Below, in pieces: positions 19,810 to 28,124 of a stretch of 37,434 bases of DNA. Source of the DNA: a virus; the IMG/VR virus record IMGVR_UViG_3300048918_000255, positions 1 through 37,434 of that record; one strand, given 5' to 3'. Each line of letters starts with the position of its first letter. The first letter of the stretch is position 1. Below the pieces are notes generated by a model, which worked only from the letters and a program-made list of their open reading frames with translations, had not been told where the DNA came from and ran no database searches. The translations under genes and the position numbers were made by a program.

Positions 19810-22319
19810 TGCCCCTCGCCGGCACGATCTTCCGCGCAGGTTTGCGCACCAGCACCGTTCGCCCCGATTGGGATTTCGAAACCTATAGCGAAGCCGGCTA
19901 TGTCTGGGACATCGCGTCGAACAAATGGACGTGCCTGCCGAATGCGTCGCAAGGCAAGAAAGGTTTGTTCGTGGTCGGCGCAGCGCTCTACGCCGAACAT
20001 CATACCGCCGAGCTGATCTGCCTCGCCTACGATCTCAAGGATGGCCTCGGTCGTCGACGATGGCGCCCAGGCATGCCGCTGCCGGCGGATCTCGTTGCGC
20101 ATATCCAAAACGGCGGCGAACTCGAGGCGCACAACGCGCCGTTCGAGGCGTGGATTCACTCAGGCGTGCTGACGAAGAAATACGGCTTCCCGCCGATGCG
20201 GCCGGAGCAGTTCTATTGCTCGCAGGCAAAGTGCCGCGCCTGGGCGTTGCCGCCGTCGCTCGAGATGGTCGGCGATGTGCTGAATATCTCGGCGAAAAAA
20301 GACAAGGACGGCAAACGGCTCATGGATAAGTTTTCCATGCCGCGCAACCCGACCAAGGCCGACCCGCGCTTGCGCATCCTGCCGAGCGATGACCCGGAAG
20401 ACGCCGAGCGTTACTACGCGTACAACGAGCGCGACATTGAAGCGGAAGCCGAAGTGTCGGCGCGCGTGCCGGATCTCTCGCCGATCGAGCGCCAATATTG
20501 GCTGGTCGACTTCGCGATCAATCGCCGCGGCATCCACGTCGACCGTGCCGGCGTTGAGAACTGCATCGCTATCATCGAGCAGGCGCACGAGCGCTACAAC
20601 GCGGAGCTGGCACGCATCACGGGCGGTATCGTGCAGAAGGCGAGCGAGGTGCAGAAGACCGTGGGTTTCCTCGGCGGTCTGAAGCTGTATACCGATTCGC
20701 TCGATGACGAGGCGGTCAGCGGATGGCTGAAGCGAATCGACGATGCGGAGAAGGCCGATACGGCGTTCAAGGCGTGGTCGCGCGGGGAGGGTCACTTCAC
20801 GGAGATGCCCGACGACCCAGGCTTGCGTTACGAAGCCGTCTTTGCGATCACCAATCTGCCCTTGGCCAAGCGCATCCTTGAGATCCGCGCCGAGGTCGGC
20901 AGCGCCAGCGTCAAGAAAGTGTTCGCCATGCGCAACCGGCTCAGCCAGGCCGATCGCATCCACGATCTCTTTGTGTTCCACGGAGCCCGCACCGGCAGGC
21001 CGACCGGTGACGGCCCGCAGTCGACCAACCTGCCGAACTCCGGCCCGGACGTGCACAAATGCGACTCGTGCCAACGCTGGTTCCCGAAGGCGATCGGATG
21101 GTGCGTGGCGTGCGGCGGCCAGCCAGCGTTCCGCTGCGCCGTGAAGGATGGCTGTAAGCAATTCCTGCCGCGTGGCCAGATGACCTGTTGCGGTGCGCCG
21201 CACGGGCCGAAGCCCTTCGTCACGGAGTGGCACGCCGAGGCCGCTGAGTGCGCGCTGGAAGCGATTGCGAGCCGATCCTTGGAGTACGTCGAGGCGTGCT
21301 GGGGAAATGCCATGGCGGCCGTCTCCGGTGTGCTCCGCGGCCTTTTCAACGCCGCCGAGGGCCACGACCTGATCTGCTCCGACTATTCGGCGATTGAAGC
21401 CGTGGTCAATGCGGCGATCAGCGGCGTCGAGTGGCGCATGGAAGTGTTTCGCGGCAAGGGCAAGATCTACGAGGCCTCGGCGGCGAAGACGTTCAAGATC
21501 CCCGAGGCGGAGATCCTCGAGTACCCGGACAAGCATGGCGGCCAGAAACACCCGCTGCGCCAGAAGGGCAAGGTGACGGAGCTAGCGCTAGGGTACCTCG
21601 GCTGGATCGGCGCACTGCGCAACATGGGCTTCGAGGGCAGCGACAAGGAAGCCAAGGATCTGATCCTCGCATGGCACGATGCGTCGCCGGAGATTGTCTT
21701 CCACGGTGGCGGCCAGAGCGTGCCTCGCGGCAAGCTAGGCAAGCATCCGATCTTCGGCGGCCGGCGCGAAGGTGAGGCGTTCTACTACGGCCTGGAAGGC
21801 ATGGCCGTGGCCGCGATCCAGAATCCGGGCAAGCGATTCGATGTGGTGCGCCTGGACGGCCAGCTGTCGCCGCTGCACTTCATCTGCCAAGACGACGTGC
21901 TCTACATGGTCGGCCCGGACGGCACGAACATCCCGTACCACCGTCCGCGCCTCACGCAGAGCGACAAGCCGTGGCGCGGGCTGTCGATCAGCTTCGAGGG
22001 CTACAACACGAACCCGAAGTCCGGCCCGTTCGGCTGGATTCGCATGTTCACCTACGCCGGCAAGCTGCAAGAGAACGCGTGCCAGTTCCTCGCCAATCGC
22101 ATCCTGCGCCATGGGCAAGTGCTACTCGAGGCGGCAGGCTACCCGATCGTCCAGCACGTCTACGACGAGAATTGCAGCGAGGTGCGCGAAGGCTTCGGCA
22201 GCGTGGAGCAGTACGAGGCGATCATGGCTATCATGCCGCCCTGGGCGCGCACACCGGACGGTAAACCGTGGCCGATCCGCGCAAGTGGTGGCTGGCGCGG
22301 CAAGCGGTACCGAAAGTGA
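19809..22319 (+). CDS. family A DNA polymerase with 3'-5' exonuclease
   Basis: 836 residues. The start is the ATG at 19809, overlapping the previous stop (TAATG). Exonuclease motifs: DFE at 22-24, AHNAPFEAW, and YNERDIEAE. Polymerase motif A is SDYSAIEAV, motif B is centred on RQKGKVTELALGYLG, and motif C is HVYDENCSE, with Tyr in place of the usual His before Asp-Glu. There is no 5'-3' exonuclease domain, as usual in phages. Between the TGRPTG motif and motif A, residues about 416-463 form a Cys-rich insertion (CDSCQRWF, CVACGG, CAVKDGC, CCG) that should bind zinc. Replicative polymerase of the phage, working with the primase/SF3 helicase and DUF2815 SSB. Confidence 0.9.
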   Translation: MPLAGTIFRAGLRTSTVRPDWDFETYSEAGYVWDIASNKWTCLPNASQGKKGLFVVGAALYAEHHTAELICLAYDLKDGLGRRRWRPGMPLPADLVAHIQNGGELEAHNAPFEAWIHSGVLTKKYGFPPMRPEQFYCSQAKCRAWALPPSLEMVGDVLNISAKKDKDGKRLMDKFSMPRNPTKADPRLRILPSDDPEDAERYYAYNERDIEAEAEVSARVPDLSPIERQYWLVDFAINRRGIHVDRAGVENCIAIIEQAHERYNAELARITGGIVQKASEVQKTVGFLGGLKLYTDSLDDEAVSGWLKRIDDAEKADTAFKAWSRGEGHFTEMPDDPGLRYEAVFAITNLPLAKRILEIRAEVGSASVKKVFAMRNRLSQADRIHDLFVFHGARTGRPTGDGPQSTNLPNSGPDVHKCDSCQRWFPKAIGWCVACGGQPAFRCAVKDGCKQFLPRGQMTCCGAPHGPKPFVTEWHAEAAECALEAIASRSLEYVEACWGNAMAAVSGVLRGLFNAAEGHDLICSDYSAIEAVVNAAISGVEWRMEVFRGKGKIYEASAAKTFKIPEAEILEYPDKHGGQKHPLRQKGKVTELALGYLGWIGALRNMGFEGSDKEAKDLILAWHDASPEIVFHGGGQSVPRGKLGKHPIFGGRREGEAFYYGLEGMAVAAIQNPGKRFDVVRLDGQLSPLHFICQDDVLYMVGPDGTNIPYHRPRLTQSDKPWRGLSISFEGYNTNPKSGPFGWIRMFTYAGKLQENACQFLANRILRHGQVLLEAAGYPIVQHVYDENCSEVREGFGSVEQYEAIMAIMPPWARTPDGKPWPIRASGGWRGKRYRK

Positions 22320-22946
22320 TTACCAGTCGGTGAAACCGCTGGGTAGCGTCAGGACGGTGGACGGCGTGAAATTTGCCGTCGATACCTGCGGCTGTCGGTA
22401 CTGACCTACGGCCGGGTATAGCGCGGTGCCGGCGGTGAAGGTAAAACGCTGCCCGGTGCCGGCGCCAGGGTTGCCATCCCACGTCACAGTGCCGCTCGAG
22501 AAACGCCCGACCCAAATCTTGCCTGCCCCGAAGTCGACCGCGAACATTTCCGCGTCGCCCATATTGATGACACCAATATCCGCGCCGACCTGGCTGTTGT
22601 TGTTGTAGCAGCGCCCGTTGATAGTGTGCAGACCATAGCTATCCGCGTTTTGTCCCGGGAAAGTCGTGAGCGCATCGGCCGCGGTCATCAAGCCGGTCAT
22701 CAAGCCATCGAGATTGGCAGTTGGCGTTGTGTTCGTATTGATGAACACACGTTTGCCCGTGTTGCGGCTCAGCGTTGCGCGACCAGAAAACCAGTTAGAA
22801 GATGACCCTGCGCCACGCGTGGCGATGAGGTTTCCGCCGGACAACGTCAGGTTCGCGTTGAAGTCCGCGGGATTCCACGTAACCGCAGCGCCGCCGCCGC
22901 CAACCGGGACGCGAGCCAACATTACCGGACCCATGCCGAACATCAC
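22320..22946 (-). CDS. tail-tip protein with SPRY-like domain (receptor-binding candidate)
   Basis: 208 residues, last gene of the virion operon. Residues about 20-200 form a beta-rich domain (KRVFINTNTTPTANLDGLMT; VINMGDAEMFAVDFGAGKIW; GTGQRFTFTAGTALYPAVGQ) with the layout of SPRY/concanavalin-like repeats found in phage tail appendages. Its position after the tail hub and a fibre-like gene suggests a receptor-binding or fibre-tip role. Glycine-rich start. The stop is immediately adjacent to the polymerase stop on the other strand. Confidence 0.65.
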   Translation of the reverse strand: MMFGMGPVMLARVPVGGGGAAVTWNPADFNANLTLSGGNLIATRGAGSSSNWFSGRATLSRNTGKRVFINTNTTPTANLDGLMTGLMTAADALTTFPGQNADSYGLHTINGRCYNNNSQVGADIGVINMGDAEMFAVDFGAGKIWVGRFSSGTVTWDGNPGAGTGQRFTFTAGTALYPAVGQYRQPQVSTANFTPSTVLTLPSGFTDW

Positions 22947-23425
22947 GCGTACCCCACGCCGGCACTAGCGATCAGCAGATCTAGCGTACTGTCGTAGTAA
23001 GCGCTGATAAAATTGATCGCGTTCGACGTAGTGACCCAAGACGGTACAGTGCCGCTCGGCCACTTGAATTTGTTTCCGAAAGCGATCGTTCGCCCACCAG
23101 TGGCGTCCTGCACCAGCATGATGTTGAGCACCATGCCATCTACAAGATTGGTCGGATTGGCCAGGGTGACATTGCCTGTCATCAGTAGACGATAGTTGTT
23201 CGATAGCGAGGCATCGAGCGTCACGGTGCTGGTCGCTGCCGCGTTCTTGACGGGTGTGACATTCTGGTTCTTCGTCCACGCGGTAGTGAGGCCGCGGAGC
23301 CAAGCCGAGATCGTGGATAGCGTCACCTTAGCCGAAGTGAGCACTCCCGTTTGCGTCTGCGATAGCGCGGTAATTTCGGTACCGTCGAGCGAATTGGCGG
23401 TAGGTAGTTCGGAAAACTTTGCCAT
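22943..23425 (-). CDS. tail appendage / fibre-like protein
   Basis: 160 residues. The N-terminal MAKFSELPTANSLDGTEITA is a recurrent start of short phage tail appendage proteins that attach to the tail tip. A repetitive beta-rich region follows (TTSTVTLDASLSNNY-like strands; TGNVTLANPTNLVDGMVLNI), then a C-terminal domain. It overlaps the SPRY-like gene by 4 nt, so both products are probably made in related amounts. Confidence 0.7.
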   Translation of the reverse strand: MAKFSELPTANSLDGTEITALSQTQTGVLTSAKVTLSTISAWLRGLTTAWTKNQNVTPVKNAAATSTVTLDASLSNNYRLLMTGNVTLANPTNLVDGMVLNIMLVQDATGGRTIAFGNKFKWPSGTVPSWVTTSNAINFISAYYDSTLDLLIASAGVGYA

Positions 23426-23428
23426 GGC

Positions 23429-25921
23429 TTAGCTCTCAGAGAAGATATTGGTGAGGCCGTCTTCGGCAGTGAAGAAATCGCCCGTCTCGGTCAGCAACGG
23501 TTTGCCTGGTACCGCGGTAAGCGCAGTGTAGGTGATCGTGACCACGTCCGCATCGTCGGCATTCTCTCCGAAGCCAACCGCCTTGAACGAAATCGTGCGG
23601 CCGATCCATGTCGGGTCTAGCGGGAAGAAATAGGCCGCATCCATCAGGGTGAAGTCTTGACCGGACACGATCGGAGAACTCGGCACGCCGCCGAGGTTGC
23701 GCGTCACATCCGTCAGATTGAAATGGTTAGCGCTCGTTTCCGTGGCCGTAGCAAACTGGCCCATCTGCGTCGTGCCATCGCTCAGCACCACCGCGAAGGC
23801 GTTCGCGTTGGCGGCAAGTTGCGCCGGGGTGGCGCTGTCGAGGCCGAACTTGAGCACCGCGACGGAGAGAGGCTCGCCGCTCCCGCCAGGCTGATTGGCC
23901 GTAAACGTTCCGAGATTCGACTCCATGACGATCTGCGTGGCCTTCTGCCACGTTTCCTCGAGGTCGTAGGACACGAGTACGTCGCAACCCAGCCAACTGT
24001 TGCTGCCCGTCTTGCTGCCGGCGGCCAGATAGACGCCAACACTATCCTGCGGCCGCTGCGCCGGCAGATTCATCACCAGTAGCTTCGTCGGGCCGCTGTA
24101 GCGCGACGCCGGCAACGTCGGCGGGTTGCCGAGGATAGGTTGCACGTTGGACGTGTAAGCGCTCTGGCGGTCGTAGCGCATTTTGAAGTCGATCGCCCCC
24201 TGAGAGATGGTCGACTGGTCAATAACGTAGCGCTTGCCTTCGAAGATCAACGGGAAGCCAACGGGCAGCGTCAGATAGCAGTCCGAGTCCGCAAACGGCG
24301 TGGTGAACTCGAGGGTGCCTTGCAGCGTGGCATAGGCGACCTTCATCGCCTTATCTACGGCTTGTGTCGCCTGCTCGGCAGAGATAGCCACGGGGATCTG
24401 GAACTGCTGATCGCCGATCGCCTTTACCGTGGACGCGCGGCGGCGTGCAGTGACTTGCACGGGCTTGTAGTTCTGCACCGGGTCGTAATACTGCGCGATG
24501 AATCGCAGCGGAAACTCCGTCTCTTGGCTACGCAGCGTGCGGGTGAACGCCGCGCCCTCTTGGTTATCGCCCTCAATCAGATTGTCGTTAGAGATAGTAA
24601 TCGTTGCGTCTTCGCCATAGGGATGGAAATTCACCTTGGCGTTGTAATCCGACGCGAAGCAGAAGAACGCCTGCAAAAGCGGCGAGAGGCAATCAGCCGC
24701 GTTCGATTGCGCCGCAACCATATAGCCGCTGACATTGATGTCGGGAAGATCGGTCAGATCGAAGTCGGTATCGGAGAGGCCGCCTCGCTTGCAGATCCGG
24801 CTGATTACGTCGTGCAGCGGGACTTCGCCGGCCGGAATACCCGTCGACGTCCCACTCGTGGTGATCTTCACCGCATTGAAAATGCCGGTGGGCGTGCCAG
24901 TCGGCTCGCAGTCGACGGCCTTGACCGCGATATACGCTATAGGGGATTTTAGCGATTCAATACCCACCGTGATCGGGCCGCCACCGACGAGCCCGTTTTG
25001 ATAGTTGACACCGTTGATCCAGATCCACGAACCGTCATCAGTGGCCGTCTCGATCGTAAGCGTCCCCGAAGCGGGGAGAGGAATCGTCTTACGCAACCAG
25101 ATTGTGCGACCGGGCAATCCTGTCGGCACGAACGTGTGCATCGGTATGCCCGAATGCGTCGTGTTACCGAATGCGCCTTGGCCGACTGGCCACGCGGAGA
25201 AATCGAAGTTAGCTGCGGAATAATCCTCGGCGCTCGTCTCGTCGACGTGGTAGCTATACATGTCCGTGTAGTCAGTGCTGACCGGCGATACGCCCGACGA
25301 CGAAACGACGAAGTGAAACGTCGGGATGCGATTGCCCGCGGAACTAACGTCGAAATTTTTGAACACCGCAACGCAACTACCGCGATAGGCCGGCGTATTG
25401 CCCACGCCTGTAATCGCCTCGAGCGTGGGGTGCGGCATCTGGTCTTCGCCGCCATAGAGGAAGTCGACGTTCGCAGCCCATTTGTATGAGTCGGATAGGA
25501 TCTGAGACTCAGGCCGCACGTCGTATACCAGCTTTCCGTCCTGATACACCATCCACACCACGGCCATCGTGCTGTCGCGCAGCTCACACGACTCGCAAAT
25601 AAGTATGGCGAAGTCCTGTTGCGCGGTGAACGTCTCTTGCACCGTGCCGCCGCCTTTGCCGCTGTCCTTGTGGCGGATCTGGCGTCGCTGACTTACCTGC
25701 ACGATCGTGCCGGCGACTTGCGCCGTTCCTTGCACCCACGCGATCGGGGAGCCATCCGTCGAGGTTTGCGTCTGACCATCGCCGATCTTCGGGCCTTTGA
25801 TGACGGTCGGGTCGACGAGGCCGCCCAGATAGCCGCCGATGGCCATACCGAGCGCGACGTTGCCGAAGAAGAATCCCCCGACGATGCCGCCGATAACAGT
25901 GCCGATCTGTTGACCTGACAT
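23429..25921 (-). CDS. central tail hub / tip protein (gpJ-like)
   Basis: 830 residues. The Gly-rich hydrophobic start (IGTVIGGIVGGFFFGNVALG) followed by VDPTVIKGPKIGDGQTQTST and AWVQGTAQVAGTIVQ is typical of the large tail-tip protein encoded after NlpC genes in siphoviruses. The middle (about 390-620) holds the hub beta-barrel region and the end resembles fibronectin-like strands. Residues about 245-345 contain a separate beta-sandwich-like insertion (WLRKTIPLP, then TIETATDDGSWIWINGVNYQ) with the look of a carbohydrate-binding or PA14-like domain. It closes the tail tip and probably contacts the host surface. Confidence 0.8.
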   Translation of the reverse strand: MSGQQIGTVIGGIVGGFFFGNVALGMAIGGYLGGLVDPTVIKGPKIGDGQTQTSTDGSPIAWVQGTAQVAGTIVQVSQRRQIRHKDSGKGGGTVQETFTAQQDFAILICESCELRDSTMAVVWMVYQDGKLVYDVRPESQILSDSYKWAANVDFLYGGEDQMPHPTLEAITGVGNTPAYRGSCVAVFKNFDVSSAGNRIPTFHFVVSSSGVSPVSTDYTDMYSYHVDETSAEDYSAANFDFSAWPVGQGAFGNTTHSGIPMHTFVPTGLPGRTIWLRKTIPLPASGTLTIETATDDGSWIWINGVNYQNGLVGGGPITVGIESLKSPIAYIAVKAVDCEPTGTPTGIFNAVKITTSGTSTGIPAGEVPLHDVISRICKRGGLSDTDFDLTDLPDINVSGYMVAAQSNAADCLSPLLQAFFCFASDYNAKVNFHPYGEDATITISNDNLIEGDNQEGAAFTRTLRSQETEFPLRFIAQYYDPVQNYKPVQVTARRRASTVKAIGDQQFQIPVAISAEQATQAVDKAMKVAYATLQGTLEFTTPFADSDCYLTLPVGFPLIFEGKRYVIDQSTISQGAIDFKMRYDRQSAYTSNVQPILGNPPTLPASRYSGPTKLLVMNLPAQRPQDSVGVYLAAGSKTGSNSWLGCDVLVSYDLEETWQKATQIVMESNLGTFTANQPGGSGEPLSVAVLKFGLDSATPAQLAANANAFAVVLSDGTTQMGQFATATETSANHFNLTDVTRNLGGVPSSPIVSGQDFTLMDAAYFFPLDPTWIGRTISFKAVGFGENADDADVVTITYTALTAVPGKPLLTETGDFFTAEDGLTNIFSES

Positions 25922-25935
25922 TTAGCGCGGCCCCT

Positions 25936-26355
25936 TCATGCGCGAAAGACTTCGACGATATAGCTGTCCCACTCGGAGTCTATCCGATGCTCGACGCATT
26001 TTTTAGCCTGCGCGTACGCGTGGATGAGCGAGAGGCCGCCATACACGTAATCGCCGACGATGGCCACGTGTCGGGGCTCCCCGCGGAACTTCATCAGCAC
26101 GATGTCGCCAGGCGCCATGCTTGCGCGATCGATCGGCTCGCCAAAGTTGAGCACGAGCTGCGCGCGCAACCCCTGGCTGACCGGCTCGCGGCCATAGGCC
26201 TCCTTGTCGATGAGCTGACGGCCCGCCGCCAAGCAGCTGACGTAGACAAGACCGGCGCAGTCGACACCGCTGCGCGAGCGCCCTTGATGCCGAAAGCGCA
26301 CGTTGTCGCGCACGTAGGAGCGGGCTTCGGCGAGCATGGCTTGTGTGTCGATCAT
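25936..26355 (-). CDS. NlpC/P60-type tail cysteine peptidase
   Basis: 139 residues. Cys33 in SGVDCAGLVYV, His96 in PRHVAIVGDY, and His112 in SLIHAYAQ form the NlpC/P60 triad; APGDIVLMKF precedes the first His as usual. In siphoviruses this tail-tip protein trims peptidoglycan cross-links during DNA entry, or processes the tail. The start overlaps the DUF2163 gene by 4 nt. All catalytic residues are present. Confidence 0.88.
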   Translation of the reverse strand: MIDTQAMLAEARSYVRDNVRFRHQGRSRSGVDCAGLVYVSCLAAGRQLIDKEAYGREPVSQGLRAQLVLNFGEPIDRASMAPGDIVLMKFRGEPRHVAIVGDYVYGGLSLIHAYAQAKKCVEHRIDSEWDSYIVEVFRA

Positions 26356-27509
26356 GCACTTGGCGCCGCGCTGGAGGGAGACATCAGATCGCCGCCGTCC
26401 GCACGGGGCAGCTCCGTTTCGGCCCGCATATTGAGCAGGTTGTTATAGGTATCCTTGCACATCGCCTTAGAGTAATCGCAGTCGCGACGGATCTCGAAGG
26501 TGTCGCCTACGGTGATGGGCGTGTTGGTCGGGATGGCCAGCGTCACCAAGCCGCTCGCAGAGTCGTACTCGTCGACCTCCGTCTCTTGGCCTGCGTTACC
26601 GCCAGTGACCCAGCGCACAACACCGGGCACGAAGAACCCATCGGGAAACAGCACCAGCGTGCCGTCCCAAGTCAATGCGCCGCCGCTCACAGGGGCCGTC
26701 GTGAAGGTGACAAGGCCGGTACCGCTGACAGACGCACCGGAAGCAATGCCGCCGTCGACCTTGATGTGCGATACCGTGAAACCGCTGGTGACGGGCTCGC
26801 CGGCCGTATCGAGCAGCTGGAAGGTCTTGGTCGAGCCATCACCGGTACCGAAAGGAACGCCGGTAACGGTACCGGTCGATCCGCCTGCTGGCGTGCTCGT
26901 GCCGGGGATCGTCGTGCAGTTGAAGGTGCGATCGTTCTCAGCGCCCACGGTTTCGACGGCGCTCGCGTACCAGCGGAGCGGCATCTTGCAGCGCTCGTCG
27001 CCGAAGGCGGCACGACATGTGATGGATGTCGACTCGATAATGTTGTTCTGCTTCAAGATCTGGATAAGCGAACGCATTTCCATCTTGCATGTCAGATCAT
27101 CGACCTGAAGCACTTGGCCGACTTGGCCGCCATTGATAATCCCGTGGCCGTGATCCGGCGTGAGATAGTTGACGACATACTGCACGAAGCGCGCGCTATC
27201 GTAGTCGCCGCGGTTGATGCCTTCGATCGTCATACCGTCCGTGGGGTACGTGGCCATCAAACTCTCGGCCTCACTGTTATCGACGTTCATGTCCGCGGAC
27301 GTAGCGACATCGAACGCGGTATAGCCTGTCTTGGCGCGATAGGTCAGCGGCCCAGAACCGTCGTCATAAACGAAGTCTTGATCGAGCGTTGTGATGCCGA
27401 AGATCTGCACGCCTTCGCGCACCGGCATGACTTTAAGCAGGTAGCAAATCGTCGTGGCGCCCTTGGCCAGGTCCGAGGCGAGGGGAGCGGGAATGGTTCG
27501 GCCGGCCAT
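26352..27509 (-). CDS. DUF2163 tail-tip protein with an inserted beta domain
   Basis: 385 residues. The N-terminal part (LASDLAKGATTICYLLKVMP ... FGITTLDQDF) and the C-terminal CDYSKAMCKDTYNN belong to the DUF2163 family (baseplate-hub-associated). Between them, about 215-300, lies a segment GTGDGSTKTFQL ... GLVTFTTAPVSGGALTWDG that repeats the C-terminal domain of the preceding DUF2460 protein, so it looks inserted. It forms the TAATG overlap with DUF2460 upstream and ATGA with the NlpC gene downstream. Structural role at the tail tip between distal tail protein and hub. Confidence 0.8.
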   Translation of the reverse strand: MAGRTIPAPLASDLAKGATTICYLLKVMPVREGVQIFGITTLDQDFVYDDGSGPLTYRAKTGYTAFDVATSADMNVDNSEAESLMATYPTDGMTIEGINRGDYDSARFVQYVVNYLTPDHGHGIINGGQVGQVLQVDDLTCKMEMRSLIQILKQNNIIESTSITCRAAFGDERCKMPLRWYASAVETVGAENDRTFNCTTIPGTSTPAGGSTGTVTGVPFGTGDGSTKTFQLLDTAGEPVTSGFTVSHIKVDGGIASGASVSGTGLVTFTTAPVSGGALTWDGTLVLFPDGFFVPGVVRWVTGGNAGQETEVDEYDSASGLVTLAIPTNTPITVGDTFEIRRDCDYSKAMCKDTYNNLLNMRAETELPRADGGDLMSPSSAAPSA

Positions 27510-28123
27510 TAGTCGACCTCGTTGGTTTCAATGAGATCCACGCTGCCGTTCTGTACGAAAGTGGAACCGGATTTATCGTTGATGGAGAACGGCAAATTGT
27601 CGTTGTCGAATCGCACTTGCACGTCGAAGCTACCGGTCCACGTCAACACCGCGCCATTGGCCGGCGCGCTAGAAAACGTGACGAGGCCCGTCGTTCCATC
27701 CACGCTGGCGGCAGTGACCGTGCCGTTGACCCGGATCGTGACGCCGATCAGCAGATTCGGTTTGGTGATCGTGCGCGTGTAGGTCGCGCCGCCGCCGGCA
27801 TCTGAGAGCTTGCTCAGCTGGAAAATCTTCGTCGTACCGTCGCCCACACCGAATTGATCGTTCGACGCTTGGTTGTCTGCCGGATCGGTGAACAGGAACG
27901 TATGCAACTTGCCGCGCATCGCCAGATGAACCGCTTTAATGAGCAGGTAGTTGTCATTCGTGATGTTCTGGAACGGCGCCGAATATTGGTGGCGACACTG
28001 CAACCAGTTGGCGTTGCGCTTCTCGCGACCATTGGCGAGGTTTTTGATGTCGGTGCTGAAGACCGGGCCGCCTTGGAAGCCGAAGGCGGCGGCCGGCGGG
28101 ATTTTCGTGGCGTAGAAGGCCAT
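27509..28123 (-). CDS. DUF2460 distal tail protein
   Basis: 204 residues from the ATG at 28123, next to the tape measure stop. FYATKIPPAAAFGFQGGPVF at the start and a central AMRGKLHTFLFTDPADNQ are DUF2460 signatures. The C-terminal part is the beta domain GVGDGTTKIFQL ... GLVTFSSAPANGAVLTWTG usual for this family. It should form the ring linking the tail tube to the tip. An in-frame earlier start (28165) would lie within the tape measure and has no advantage. Confidence 0.8.
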   Translation of the reverse strand: MAFYATKIPPAAAFGFQGGPVFSTDIKNLANGREKRNANWLQCRHQYSAPFQNITNDNYLLIKAVHLAMRGKLHTFLFTDPADNQASNDQFGVGDGTTKIFQLSKLSDAGGGATYTRTITKPNLLIGVTIRVNGTVTAASVDGTTGLVTFSSAPANGAVLTWTGSFDVQVRFDNDNLPFSINDKSGSTFVQNGSVDLIETNEVD

Positions 28124-28124
28124 G

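Noticed and set aside
20160-21551. 463-codon open frame antisense to the DNA polymerase
   Set aside because: High GC makes long antisense frames. The translation is Arg/Leu/Ala/Asp-rich without motifs, while the plus strand carries clear polymerase motifs.
26343-27512. 389-codon open frame antisense to the DUF2163 gene
   Set aside because: Same composition effect; the minus strand carries the recognisable tail protein.
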